NCBI RefSeq assembly: GCF_016278715.1
Contig: NZ_JADQBH010000033.1
Location: forward strand, 1-64,000
DNA from: Marinilabilia sp.
Lineage (GTDB): Bacteria > Bacteroidota > Bacteroidia > Bacteroidales > Marinilabiliaceae
Reading direction: 5' to 3'
DNA: 64,000 bases
Part shown: piece by piece, positions 19,812 through 29,417 of the stretch
Layout of the letters: every line of letters begins with the position of its first letter
Numbering within the stretch: position 1 is the stretch's first letter
Position numbers and translations under genes: made by a program
The notes under the pieces: model-generated
Database searches by the model: none
Told to the model about the DNA's origin: nothing
What the model saw: the letters and a program-made list of their open reading frames with translations, nothing else

Positions 19812-20165
19812 GGTTGAAAATGTTTTATGTAAAGTTTAATTTTTAGCTATTCCTGACTGATAAGGGTATCGGGGAAGGAAAGGGGCACTTTTAAATGCAA
19901 AACTTATTGAATTAACATCCCGATTGCAAAAAATGTTGCTGCTTAACCACCCCAATGAAAGCGTGCGAAAGAACCAAGTTACTAAAGAATTTTGAGCGGG
20001 AAAAATATTGGTCGGTGGCTGCAAAGAATGTTTGGGGTTAGAGGAGAGTAAGAGAGTAGGAAAATAGGCAAGTAGGAGATTAGGAGCAAGGTGAATAGGG
20101 GATTAGGCGATTTGGAGAATATATGTTTGGGTTTATTACAAAACAGACTTGGTACCCCGGCTTAA

Positions 20166-20239
20166 AGCTGGCGGATTGGAGTCCGCCACACCTGGTTGCT
20201 TTTTGCATTCCCTCCTAATTGGGCTACTTTTATCTGATT
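20166..20239. repeat. degenerate dispersed repeat with GGCGGA..TCCGCC hairpin, copy A
   Basis: tggcggattggagtccgcca ... gggctacttttatctga; resembles 61940-62010. Confidence 0.5.
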
Positions 20240-20447
20240 AAGGGAGGTAGGACCCTTAAAATGTGTCCTTTATAATGTTTTTTTGTTGGGTTCGCGGGTA
20301 AGTCTGGGTCTGGAGACCTTACTTTTGGCTACTAAATAAGACCTCTTGCCTGGAAAACTCTCTACTCACAAATCACAGCATTATTGGGCGATATCCCTTA
20401 ATAAGTTATAAATTTGAAAAATCTGAAGTTATTCTTTCAATTTACCC

Positions 20448-21776
20448 ATGAAGTTTTGTTTTATGGATGTTAAAATCAACAACAACCCAAAGACCAACAA
20501 TCGTTTTTGGTATGCTCTTGATAACGCCGCAAAGATATTTCCGGCCATTATTACAAGGGAGGTAACTTCTGTGATTCGTATTTCGACTAAACTGATGGAA
20601 CCCGTCCAAGTCGAAGCTTTTCGAAAAGCGGTGTTGGTAGTAGAGAAGCGGTTTCCATATTATCTGGTACAACTCCGCAAAGGGTTTTTCTGGTATTACC
20701 TGGAGCATTTGCCGCATCATATCACGATCGAAACTGATGACAAAGAATGTTGTCGGAAGTTTGAAAAAGGTGATTTGCTACTTAGATTTCTTATATGGGA
20801 AAAGAGCATTAGTCTGGAAGTTTCTCATATTCTTACCGATGGCGGTGGGGCTTTTGAGTTTCTCCGTACTGTTCTGATTCTCTATTTTAAAGAGTGTGGA
20901 GTGGCAATTCCTGAAGATTTTTCATATAAAAAGCCACAGGAGAAATGGTCAGAAGAGGAGTTTGAGGATGCCTACAAACGTTATTTTAAAGAGGAAGTTC
21001 CGCCCCTGGTAAGGAAGTCAAAGGCCTTTCATCTTCCTTTTTCGCTAAATGCTTCTCCACGGTTTCATCGTACTATTGTTAATGTATCAATGAGGGACAT
21101 TAAGCGTGTGGCCAAAGCAAACCGGGTAAGTCTAACGGTTTACCTGGCTGCGGTTTATTTATATATCCTTCAGGATGTATTTGAGCATCTGAACCCAATT
21201 TCCAAACTAAAGATGTCGAAAATTCTTCGTGTTCAGGTGCCAGTTAATTTAAGAAATATATTTTCCTCCCAGACGATGCGAAATTTCTCCTTGTTTGTTA
21301 TGCCAGAGATAGACCTTCGGTTGGGCCATTATTCTTTCGAAGAGATTCTTCGTTCGGTGTATCATCAGATGGAGTTGGAGACAGAGGAGAAGTTGATTAA
21401 TAAAAACATATCACGAAATGTGGGAAGCGAGAAGAAGATATACGTTCGCAGCATTCCGCTTTTCGTCAAAAGCTTAATTCTAAAGGCCAAGTTTAACTCG
21501 CTTGGTACGAGTCAGTTTAGTGGTGTGGTGACGAATCTGGGGAGGGTAGATTTGCCTCCTGAAGTAGCAGATAAGATTGACTATTTTGTGCTGACCGCTC
21601 CACCACCCAACAAAATGTTAAAAATTAGCTGTGCAGTTGTGGGATTTAATGAGCGACTCACACTTTGTTTTGGAAGTGTTACCAAATCCCATGAATTTGA
21701 AGAACGTTTTGTGCGGTTTTTGAATGAGAATAAAATTTTTGCTGAATCTGAGGAATCAAATCAGATTAATTCGTGA
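20448..21776 (+). CDS. condensation-domain/alcohol-acyltransferase-like protein
   Basis: HxxxDG-type motif in LEVSHILTDGGGAFEFLRT; later VQVPVNLRNIFSSQTMRNFSLFVMPEID. Confidence 0.7.
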   Translation: MKFCFMDVKINNNPKTNNRFWYALDNAAKIFPAIITREVTSVIRISTKLMEPVQVEAFRKAVLVVEKRFPYYLVQLRKGFFWYYLEHLPHHITIETDDKECCRKFEKGDLLLRFLIWEKSISLEVSHILTDGGGAFEFLRTVLILYFKECGVAIPEDFSYKKPQEKWSEEEFEDAYKRYFKEEVPPLVRKSKAFHLPFSLNASPRFHRTIVNVSMRDIKRVAKANRVSLTVYLAAVYLYILQDVFEHLNPISKLKMSKILRVQVPVNLRNIFSSQTMRNFSLFVMPEIDLRLGHYSFEEILRSVYHQMELETEEKLINKNISRNVGSEKKIYVRSIPLFVKSLILKAKFNSLGTSQFSGVVTNLGRVDLPPEVADKIDYFVLTAPPPNKMLKISCAVVGFNERLTLCFGSVTKSHEFEERFVRFLNENKIFAESEESNQINS

Positions 21777-21795
21777 ATCTTGATATTATAAATCA

Positions 21796-22521
21796 ATGGA
21801 GTATTGTCCAAATTGCGGAGTAGCGCTCGATGAAAATGCGAATTTCTGTTCTTTGTGCGGAGAACCTTTACTGGAGCGGAATGAAGCCAATCTTGCCTTT
21901 ATTGAAACACGACGACAACAAAGAGAAGACAAGCTTCTGACAGAATATCAGAAACTATCGGGTTTTCAGAAGAGGAAATTATTCCTGCGGATTTCGGCCA
22001 TGATACTGTTGTCCGGTATTTTTATTACGCTGATTATTGATTTTGTGGCTAACGGAGGTTTAACCTGGTCTCGTTATCCGGTCACGGTGGGGCTTGTCCT
22101 GCTTTTGAATATCACTATGGGAACTTTTTGGTTTCGCAAAGAAATACTTTGGGGAGGAGTGAGTTTTCTTTCATCAGGCGTTTTGCTCGTTCTTTTGGAT
22201 ATTTATTCCGGAAATTCGGGATGGGGAATGCAACTGGGGATTCCATTGCTCCTGGCGGCTTATGCTACTGTGCTGATGCTCATCAGACTGGTTCGCCGGG
22301 CCCGGCAGAAAGGGCTCAATGTTATTGCTTATGCTCTGCTTACGACTGGAATCCTAAGCGTGTGTATCGAAGGCATTATTAACCTCTACAAAAATGATGT
22401 GCTTCGCTTTGAATGGAGTCTTATTGTAATGGCATCTGCAATTATTACCTCCTCACTTTTGCTTTATGTGCATTATCGACTGAAAAAGGTGACTGATTTG
22501 AAGCGGTTTTTCCACATTTAA
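21796..22521 (+). CDS. zinc-ribbon membrane protein (DUF6320-like)
   Basis: N-terminal CPNCGVALDENANFCSLCGEPL followed by several TM helices. Confidence 0.65.
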   Translation: MEYCPNCGVALDENANFCSLCGEPLLERNEANLAFIETRRQQREDKLLTEYQKLSGFQKRKLFLRISAMILLSGIFITLIIDFVANGGLTWSRYPVTVGLVLLLNITMGTFWFRKEILWGGVSFLSSGVLLVLLDIYSGNSGWGMQLGIPLLLAAYATVLMLIRLVRRARQKGLNVIAYALLTTGILSVCIEGIINLYKNDVLRFEWSLIVMASAIITSSLLLYVHYRLKKVTDLKRFFHI

Positions 22522-23252
22522 AAAATGGACCAGAGTTCGTTCCACAGATTGCGTTCCAGAACCAGATAGAGAAACAGCCCACCCAGCCATCCGTGTAGGA
22601 GTCCCAGAGCCAATAAGTTTCTCCATCTCAACCAGGCAATGATAAACACTACTTCCATGGCAAAAGTAAAGACCATGAGCGGCCAGTATGGATAGTGGGC
22701 CATGGCAAATAGAAAGGAAACAAAAATTATTACCTGGTTTTTTTTGAGTTTCAAACTTGAGATAGACCTCAGATTTCCGGCAATTATGGAAATCATTAAA
22801 AATTGCTGAATCAGTCCCCAAAACGGATAGAGTGCCAGAACCGGAATAAGGTTCCATGTCAGGGGAGAAGAGTTGGTTTGGGAAAGAATAATGCCAGGGA
22901 TTATAAGAAAAGCAAGAGGGATTCCAAAAAGGAAAGTTTTTTTAAAACCTGATTTATGAAAACCCCAGTCCTGCAGGATTTGTTTATCGGTCTGATATCT
23001 TTTCAGAATATATATCATCCAAAACAGACAAGCGCTCACAATATAAAAAACCCGCAACTCCAGCCAGTCCATTAAAATGTACTTTAATGCACCAGTGATA
23101 AAAACTGCAAAGATTTCGAACCATTTTCTCCTGTCAGGTGCTGACGGTTTTTTTCCTGTTTTAGACAAAGAAATGGATGGCTTAGACATAGAATGAATGC
23201 TATTTGACTTTGATAATGTAGGGGAAATGAAGATGTTACCCTCAGAAGCCAA
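22518..23252 (-). CDS. CPBP-like membrane protein, probably catalytically degenerate
   Basis: FAMAHYP and GLLHGWLGG fit CPBP motifs 2/3; QQ in place of the motif-1 EE. Confidence 0.6.
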   Translation of the reverse strand: MASEGNIFISPTLSKSNSIHSMSKPSISLSKTGKKPSAPDRRKWFEIFAVFITGALKYILMDWLELRVFYIVSACLFWMIYILKRYQTDKQILQDWGFHKSGFKKTFLFGIPLAFLIIPGIILSQTNSSPLTWNLIPVLALYPFWGLIQQFLMISIIAGNLRSISSLKLKKNQVIIFVSFLFAMAHYPYWPLMVFTFAMEVVFIIAWLRWRNLLALGLLHGWLGGLFLYLVLERNLWNELWSIF

Positions 23253-23304
23253 AGATAATTAGATTTTTGGATGGAAAGGGATTTAGAGCAGGATTGTTTT
23301 GCAA

Positions 23305-23344
23305 ACAAAAAAGCCACTCACAGAACAACGTCTGTAAGTGGCTT
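23305..23344 (-). terminator. intrinsic terminator downstream of tRNA
   Basis: Minus strand aagccacttacaga-cgttgt-tctgtgagtggctttttt: 14-bp stem with one mismatch plus T-run. Confidence 0.85.
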
Positions 23345-23354
23345 AATATCAATG

Positions 23355-23428
23355 TGGGCCCAGTAGGGCTTGAACCTACGACTCCCTGATTATGAGTCAG
23401 GTGCTCTAACCAGCTGAGCTATGGGCCC
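23355..23428 (-). tRNA. tRNA with CAU anticodon, probably tRNA-Ile2 (lysidine) rather than tRNA-Met
   Basis: GGGCCCATAGCTCAGCTGGTTAGAGCACCTGACTCATAATCAGGGAGTCGTAGGTTCAAGCCCTACTGGGCCCA; full cloverleaf, CCA not encoded; C4-G69/C5-G68 present. Confidence 0.95.
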
Positions 23429-23572
23429 GGCAATAAGGCTTGTTTTCTGCCTGAGCGGATGCAAAAATACAAAACCACAGGGAATATTCAAACATAAAAA
23501 CTACAAATAAAAGAGACAAATTAGATTTATCCCTCAGGCTTTTTTAATTTTGGGCCTGCAAACTGGATTTAT

Positions 23573-24193
23573 ATGGCGATAAAGAATATAATATTTGATT
23601 TGGGAAATGTACTCATACCTCTTGAGAAGGAGGCAGCAAAGGCAGCATTCAATGAATTACTGGCAGAAGACCAGAAACACACCGATATTTTTTCTTTCAA
23701 AACCCTGGATGCGTTTATTGATTATGAAATTGGGAAAATTTCCTCTGAACAGTTTTTGGAAAGTATCCGGATTTTTTTTCGACCAGATGTATTGAATAGT
23801 GAAATCGTGAACGCCTGGAATAAAATAATTGGTGATTTCCCGGTTGAGAATGTGGCGATGTTAAAGAATTTGGGGCAGCAATACCGGCTTTTTGTGCTTA
23901 GCAATACCAACGAAATACATGCCAACAAATATGAAAAAGAGGTACCCGGTGTAGAACATCTCGGAGACCTCTTTGAAAAGCTTTATTATTCACATATTAT
24001 GGGGCTTCGGAAACCTCAGCCCGAAATATACGAACAAGTTTTGATAGAAAACCTGTTAAATCCTGCTGAAACTTTGTTTGCCGATGATCTTGCCGAAAAC
24101 ATCGAATCGGCAGGTAAGCTGGGCGTTCAAACGCTTCATGTAACCCCTGGGTTGGATTTGCCCGGATGGTTTAGTGGATTTAACAGAAAATAA
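23573..24193 (+). CDS. HAD-family hydrolase
   Basis: IKNIIFDLGNVLIPLE, FVLSNTNEIH, GLRKPQPEIYEQ, TLFADDLAENIESA. TAATTTTG -7-like element at 23545-23552. Confidence 0.93.
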   Translation: MAIKNIIFDLGNVLIPLEKEAAKAAFNELLAEDQKHTDIFSFKTLDAFIDYEIGKISSEQFLESIRIFFRPDVLNSEIVNAWNKIIGDFPVENVAMLKNLGQQYRLFVLSNTNEIHANKYEKEVPGVEHLGDLFEKLYYSHIMGLRKPQPEIYEQVLIENLLNPAETLFADDLAENIESAGKLGVQTLHVTPGLDLPGWFSGFNRK

Positions 24194-24200
24194 TTTTGTG

Positions 24201-24620
24201 TTATTTTTTTACCAACACCCAGACATCTTCTTTGCCTGGTTGGGTACGTTCCTGTTGCATTTTATTGATGGCTTCCTTTCTGTTTGAAAAGCCCATGTAA
24301 GAAACTTTGTAAAAGTCGCTGTTTTCGCCCCAGTTGCGTATAATTACTTCCGATTTGAATCCCTGGCCGGTCAACTCTTTTTTAAATGATTCTGCATTGT
24401 TCTGGTTTGAGAAACTACCTGCGATGAGGAAATACTTGTCAGGTTCCTGGGGCACAGGTTTTGGTTCGGGTTTTGGTTCCTCAACCTTTTGTGCAATGGT
24501 ATCGGGCTTTGGTGCAGGTGCTACTTTATTTACAGGCTCTTTTCGAGGGGGCTCTTTTTTGTCCTTACAGGCCACTCCTATTACCAGTAATGCTGTAGCC
24601 AATAAAAAAATCTTCTTCAT
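24201..24620 (-). CDS. SPOR-domain lipoprotein
   Basis: Lipobox LLVIGVACKD; Pro/Lys-rich linker; FLIAGSFSNQNNAESFKKELTGQGFKSEVI SPOR repeat. Confidence 0.88.
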   Translation of the reverse strand: MKKIFLLATALLVIGVACKDKKEPPRKEPVNKVAPAPKPDTIAQKVEEPKPEPKPVPQEPDKYFLIAGSFSNQNNAESFKKELTGQGFKSEVIIRNWGENSDFYKVSYMGFSNRKEAINKMQQERTQPGKEDVWVLVKK

Positions 24621-24725
24621 AGTTGTGAAATTAGTTTGCTTAAAAGGCTCAAATCAGGCTTTAAGAGTGCAATTTAAATATAAAGTTACAAATAAAGCTA
24701 TTAATTGACCAAATTTGCAAAAAAA

Positions 24726-25427
24726 TCAATCCACAAATTTGTATCCAACGCCTTTAATGGTTTGGATATGGTCTTGTCCTATTTTTTCACGTAATTTTCT
24801 TATGTGAACATCAATGGTGCGGTCTCCTACTATAATGTTATCTCCCCAAACCGATGTGTAGATTTCATCCCGGGTAAAGACCCGGTCGGGTTTGGCGGCA
24901 AGTAGGAGAAGCAATTCGAACTCTTTTTTAGGTAGTGATAGTTTCTGGTCGCCGGAGGTCACCATATATTTTTCACGGTCAATGACCAAATCGCCTACTG
25001 TAATTTTGTTGCCTTCTTTTGGCTCTTCTTCCTGAGAGGCATTCGAATAACGTTTAAGAAGTGCCTTGACTCGCGATATCAGTACTTTGGGTTTGATGGG
25101 TTTGGTGATGTAGTCGTCGGCTCCTGCATCAAACCCTGCGATCTGGGAATAGTCCTCGCCACGGGCAGTCAGGAAAACGACCAACGTGTTTTTTAGTGCA
25201 GGGACTTTCCGCAGTTCCTCGCAGGTTTCAATGCCATCCATTCCCGGCATCATTACATCCAGTACAATTAAATGAGGATTTTCTGCCTGGGCTATCTTTA
25301 AACCGTCCTGCCCGTTGTTGGCTGTGAGTACGGTAAATCCTTCTTTTTTCAGGTTGTATCCGATAAACTCCAGTATGTCAGGCTCATCGTCCACCAGCAG
25401 GATTTTGTAATTCGATGTTTCGTTCAT
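24726..25427 (-). CDS. OmpR/PhoB-family response regulator
   Basis: KILLVDDEPDILEFIGYNL, LIVLDVMMPGMDG; C-terminal winged helix VGDRTIDVHIRKLREKIG...IKGVGYKFVD. Confidence 0.93.
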   Translation of the reverse strand: MNETSNYKILLVDDEPDILEFIGYNLKKEGFTVLTANNGQDGLKIAQAENPHLIVLDVMMPGMDGIETCEELRKVPALKNTLVVFLTARGEDYSQIAGFDAGADDYITKPIKPKVLISRVKALLKRYSNASQEEEPKEGNKITVGDLVIDREKYMVTSGDQKLSLPKKEFELLLLLAAKPDRVFTRDEIYTSVWGDNIIVGDRTIDVHIRKLREKIGQDHIQTIKGVGYKFVD

Positions 25428-25641
25428 GGTTATTGATTCGTTAGGTTACGTCAATATTCGGGATAAATTTTAAAATCTTGTTTATTTTCATTATTCCTCA
25501 AAAATGGAGAGTTAATTGCTCTTGTCCTTTCAGGGCTCTGTTTCTTTCTGTGCCATCAAGGGATTCACCCTGGGCTGTGGCTCCAAGATTTTCGGCCTGG
25601 ATTATAGTTGGTGAGCTAATCCCTGCCCCTATCTCCATGCT

Positions 25642-26676
25642 CTATGCCTTCTCCAGTGTAAAAGTAAACGACGTTCCTTTACCCGGGGTGCTATTCACAT
25701 TAATGGTTTGTTTATGTGCTTCAATAATATGTTTTACAATGGCAAGTCCCAGGCCTGTTCCACCTTGTTCGCGCGACCGGCTTTTGTCGGCTCTGTAAAA
25801 CCGTTCAAAAACACGTGGCAGGTCTCGTTCCGAGATGCCGATTCCATTGTCGCGCACTTCCACAAGCACAAGATTATCCATGTCATAAAAACTAACGGTG
25901 GTCTGGCCTCCCTCTTTTCCGTAATTGATGGAATTAACAATTAAGTTGCTGACTACCTGAAACATCCGGGGTTTGTCACCTTTTACCAATGTGTTTTTGT
26001 CGGCGCTTCGGCCAAATTTTAATTTTATATTACGCTTGTCGGCTCGTACTTCCTGTAAATCAAATGCCTCGGCCACCAGTTGATAAATGTTAAATTTGGA
26101 AATATTCAGTTCCAGCTCGCCCGATTCCAGTTTCGAAATAGCTTCCAGGTCTTCAATAATTGAGATCATACGGTCGATGCTTCTTTCCGTTCGCTCCAGA
26201 TACAGCATATTGATTCCGGGGTCGTCGATGCCACCTTCCAAAAGTGTAAGAATATACCCCTGGATGTTAAAAATCGGGGTTTTTAATTCGTGCGACACAT
26301 TGCCAAGAAACTCTCGGCGGTATTTTTCCAGTTGCCGCAGTTGTTGAATTTCCATGGTTTTACCCTTCATCCATTCGGCCACTTCACGGTTAACCTGCGA
26401 GAAAATGTCGTTTTCGTTGGCGGAATTTTCTTTTATTCCGGGTTTGAAGTTGTGAATAGATTTGTAGATGGGTTTTATTTTGGCATAGATAAAAAGGCTG
26501 ATGAAGTAGTTTACAGCCGAAAAGGCAATTCCAGTAAAAAGCGGGATCGTAATCAGCAGGGAGATTGCCAGGTTGGGGCTGAAATTGTTAATCAGAAAAA
26601 AAAGCAAAGCAAGAACCAGGAAAGTAATGGTTATGTACCCAACGATTCTTTGTGGTGCGATAGACTTCATAAGCAT
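25642..26676 (-). CDS. PhoR-like sensor histidine kinase
   Basis: Two N-terminal TM helices; FLGNVSHELKTPIFNIQGYI, NLIVNSINYG, DNGIGI, GTGLGLAIVKHIIEAH. Confidence 0.93.
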   Translation of the reverse strand: MLMKSIAPQRIVGYITITFLVLALLFFLINNFSPNLAISLLITIPLFTGIAFSAVNYFISLFIYAKIKPIYKSIHNFKPGIKENSANENDIFSQVNREVAEWMKGKTMEIQQLRQLEKYRREFLGNVSHELKTPIFNIQGYILTLLEGGIDDPGINMLYLERTERSIDRMISIIEDLEAISKLESGELELNISKFNIYQLVAEAFDLQEVRADKRNIKLKFGRSADKNTLVKGDKPRMFQVVSNLIVNSINYGKEGGQTTVSFYDMDNLVLVEVRDNGIGISERDLPRVFERFYRADKSRSREQGGTGLGLAIVKHIIEAHKQTINVNSTPGKGTSFTFTLEKA

Positions 26677-26801
26677 TTAATTGGACAATGATATTAAGTC
26701 TTATGGAACTTGCGCGACTTTTTTCTCATTGCAAACAAGTTGTTACTTCTGTGTGCTGGACAAATTTATATGAAAAAGACCAGTAGCCGTCAAATTAAAT
26801 A

Positions 26802-26873
26802 GGTTAATTGGCATGTTAATTTACTGTTAAGTAGGGTGAGGTGCTGTAAACATTAAAATTAACCTTAAATTTG
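26802..26873 (+). promoter_or_regulatory. candidate Pho-box-like repeats plus TAAATTTG -7 element upstream of PiT gene
   Basis: TGTTAA at 26814 and 26825 (11-bp period), GTTAA at 26803; TAAATTTG at 26866-26873 is an exact TAnnTTTG. Confidence 0.4.
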
Positions 26874-26969
26874 AGAAAAATGAATCTGGAAACCTAACAA
26901 AAAATTAATATTCGGGTCTGAAAAGAACCATCTTTGGGGACTATTTTTGTTGCCAAAACATACAGGAAT

Positions 26970-29237
26970 ATGACACTTGTCTGGACTATTGCCGTTGTAC
27001 TCTCGCTGTTGGCCGTTGTTGACCTGATAGTGGGCGTTTCGAATGATGCTGTAAACTTTCTAAACTCCGCCATCGGAAGCAAGGTGGCTTCACGTCGCAC
27101 CATTTTCTGGATTGCCGGCATGGGGATCTTGTTGGGAACGTTTTTCTCGGCGGGTATGATGGAGGTTGCCCGCAAAGGCGTCATTTATCCTCAGAACTTC
27201 TTTCTCACGGAACTGATGATTATTTTTCTGGCCGTGATGATTGTAGATATTCTTCTGATTGACAGTTACAATACTCTTGGTTTCCCTACGTCCACTACCA
27301 TTGCTGTTGTTTTTGAGCTGACAGGTGCAGCACTTGCCATTGCTTTTGTTAAGACCAGTGGGTCACTATCGGGCGAGTCGGTTCTTTCAGACTATATTAA
27401 TACAGGAAGAGTTTTTCTTTTGTTTTCGGGAATATTGGTTTCTATACTTTTTGCATTTTTGGCAGGAGCGATTGTCCAGTTTATTTCACGCGTTGTTTTT
27501 TCTTTCAGATATCACGGACGCTTTAGGCTCTTGTTCGCACTGTTTGGTTCTTTGTCTGTTTCCGGAATTCTTTTTTTGATTTTAAAAAAGGGTATAGATG
27601 CCTCGTCTCTGTGGGAATATCCGCTGATTTTGTGGTCGGGAGCGCATCCGTTCTTTTCTTTTCTGATGATTTTTGCCGGCACTTTCTTCCTTCTGTATCT
27701 GCTGGGGCTGTTATTTCAGGTGGATATTCCGCGGGTGGTGGTTTTGTTTGGCACTTTTGCTTTGGCATTATCATTTGCAGCCAACGATCTTGTGAATTTT
27801 ATCGGCGTTCCGCTTGCCGGGATAGAGAGTTTTCGAGCCTATCTTACTTCTGGTAGTATGGCTTCCCCGGATTCTTTTAACCTTGCTTTTTTGAGCGACG
27901 ACTGGCTGAGAAATCATGGGTTTCAGGACTGGATTTATGCTGCATTTTTTCTGGGTTCTGGTATTGTCATGGTTCTGACTTTATTTTTTTCCAGAAAAGC
28001 GCGTTCTGTTACAGAGACGGAGGTTTATTTGGGTCGTCAACATTCCGGACAGGAACATTTTGAGCCCTCACAATTGTCGCGTACTCTGGTTCGTCAGTTT
28101 TTGAAAGTTTATAGTAAAGCTGACGTTTTGCTGCCCGCAGGAATTCATCAGTTTATTTCCAGACAATATAGGCGTAGTGACGACCAGAATACCGGGAAGC
28201 GTGTGGATGAGGTAATTTATTTTGATACATTAAGAGCATCGGTTAATCTTGTGGTAGCAAGTATTCTTATAAGTCTGGGAACCTATTGGGGATTTCCTTT
28301 GTCCACAACTTTTGTTGTTTTTATGGTTGCTATGGGAACATCATTGGCCGACCAGGCCTGGGGACGTGAAAGTGCGGTTTACCGCATCTCAGGTGTTTTG
28401 TCCATACTTGGCGGCTGGTTTATCACAGCATGTCTCGGATTTCTTGGGGCATTTGTCCTTACGTTATTGTTGTGGTGGGGAACCTGGGTCTCCATGATTG
28501 CAGCCCTTGTGTTTATGGTATTTTATCTCATTAAAAGTACCCGATATCACAGGAAGAAGCAGCTGGAGAAGCAGCAGTTCAAAGAGGAAATCAGCAATGA
28601 AATTGCCCAGAATATTGGGTGGATGCGTAATGCCGGGAGTGATACTGTGAGAAAAATGTTGCTCGAATCATCCAAAATATATCTTTTGCTGGTCCAGGGT
28701 TTGCTGGATGAAGATGAGCTGAAATTGTTGGAGGTAAAGGAAAAAACAGAAGGTCTTCGTGTTCGCGTAAAGGGGGCCAAAACAGAATTTTTCAGGGCGA
28801 TGAGTAAAATGCCGGAGGAGTCTCAGGATCCGGGACAATTCTTTATTCAGGCTCTCGATTATCTTACCGAGCTCACAAATACGCTTCTGGCAATGGTGAA
28901 CCCGGCCTACGACCATGTGAAGAATCAGCATAAAGGATTGGTGGAATACCAGCGTGAAGATCTTACGAACATCCTTGACGAGACCACCGCCTTTTTTAAT
29001 TTTATGGTTCATCTGGAAAAGGACAAGAAATTTGCAATGTTACCCGAATTGGTGCAGCGGCAACAATCGCTCTTCTCGTTAATTGAAAACTATCGTCTGC
29101 ACCATATCCGGCAAATCCGGTCAGGAAAGGGAAAGACGCGTATCAATATTATTTATATGGAGCTTTTGGGCGAAACACGCAATCTGGTTACTTATTCGGT
29201 TAATCTGGTAAAATCGTTGAAAAGCTTTTTTGAATAG
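26970..29237 (+). CDS. PiT-family inorganic phosphate transporter with C-terminal PhoU-like helical domain
   Basis: GVSNDAVNFLNSAIGSKVA, GFPTSTTIAVVFEL, ANDLVNFIGVPLAG, GFPLSTTFVVFMVAMG; ~200-aa helical cytosolic tail. Confidence 0.9.
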   Translation: MTLVWTIAVVLSLLAVVDLIVGVSNDAVNFLNSAIGSKVASRRTIFWIAGMGILLGTFFSAGMMEVARKGVIYPQNFFLTELMIIFLAVMIVDILLIDSYNTLGFPTSTTIAVVFELTGAALAIAFVKTSGSLSGESVLSDYINTGRVFLLFSGILVSILFAFLAGAIVQFISRVVFSFRYHGRFRLLFALFGSLSVSGILFLILKKGIDASSLWEYPLILWSGAHPFFSFLMIFAGTFFLLYLLGLLFQVDIPRVVVLFGTFALALSFAANDLVNFIGVPLAGIESFRAYLTSGSMASPDSFNLAFLSDDWLRNHGFQDWIYAAFFLGSGIVMVLTLFFSRKARSVTETEVYLGRQHSGQEHFEPSQLSRTLVRQFLKVYSKADVLLPAGIHQFISRQYRRSDDQNTGKRVDEVIYFDTLRASVNLVVASILISLGTYWGFPLSTTFVVFMVAMGTSLADQAWGRESAVYRISGVLSILGGWFITACLGFLGAFVLTLLLWWGTWVSMIAALVFMVFYLIKSTRYHRKKQLEKQQFKEEISNEIAQNIGWMRNAGSDTVRKMLLESSKIYLLLVQGLLDEDELKLLEVKEKTEGLRVRVKGAKTEFFRAMSKMPEESQDPGQFFIQALDYLTELTNTLLAMVNPAYDHVKNQHKGLVEYQREDLTNILDETTAFFNFMVHLEKDKKFAMLPELVQRQQSLFSLIENYRLHHIRQIRSGKGKTRINIIYMELLGETRNLVTYSVNLVKSLKSFFE

Positions 29238-29417
29238 TTTCGCGCCTGGAACCATATCCGACCCAATATTTTTCTCCTTGTTGCCAAATCAGATGTGTTA
29301 TTCCTAAAAAAAATGGTAACTTTCTTTATTTAAAAGGGATTGCATGAGGTGATATTTTTATAATGTTCCTTTATATCCTTTGAGTTTTTCTCATATTTAT
29401 AACTAAATTTCTTTACT

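Noticed and set aside
20036-20115. Purine-rich tract (gagagtaagagagtaggaaaataggcaagtaggagattagg) as a possible regulatory or CRISPR-like repeat
   Set aside because: Low-complexity degenerate repeats without constant repeat length or unique spacers.
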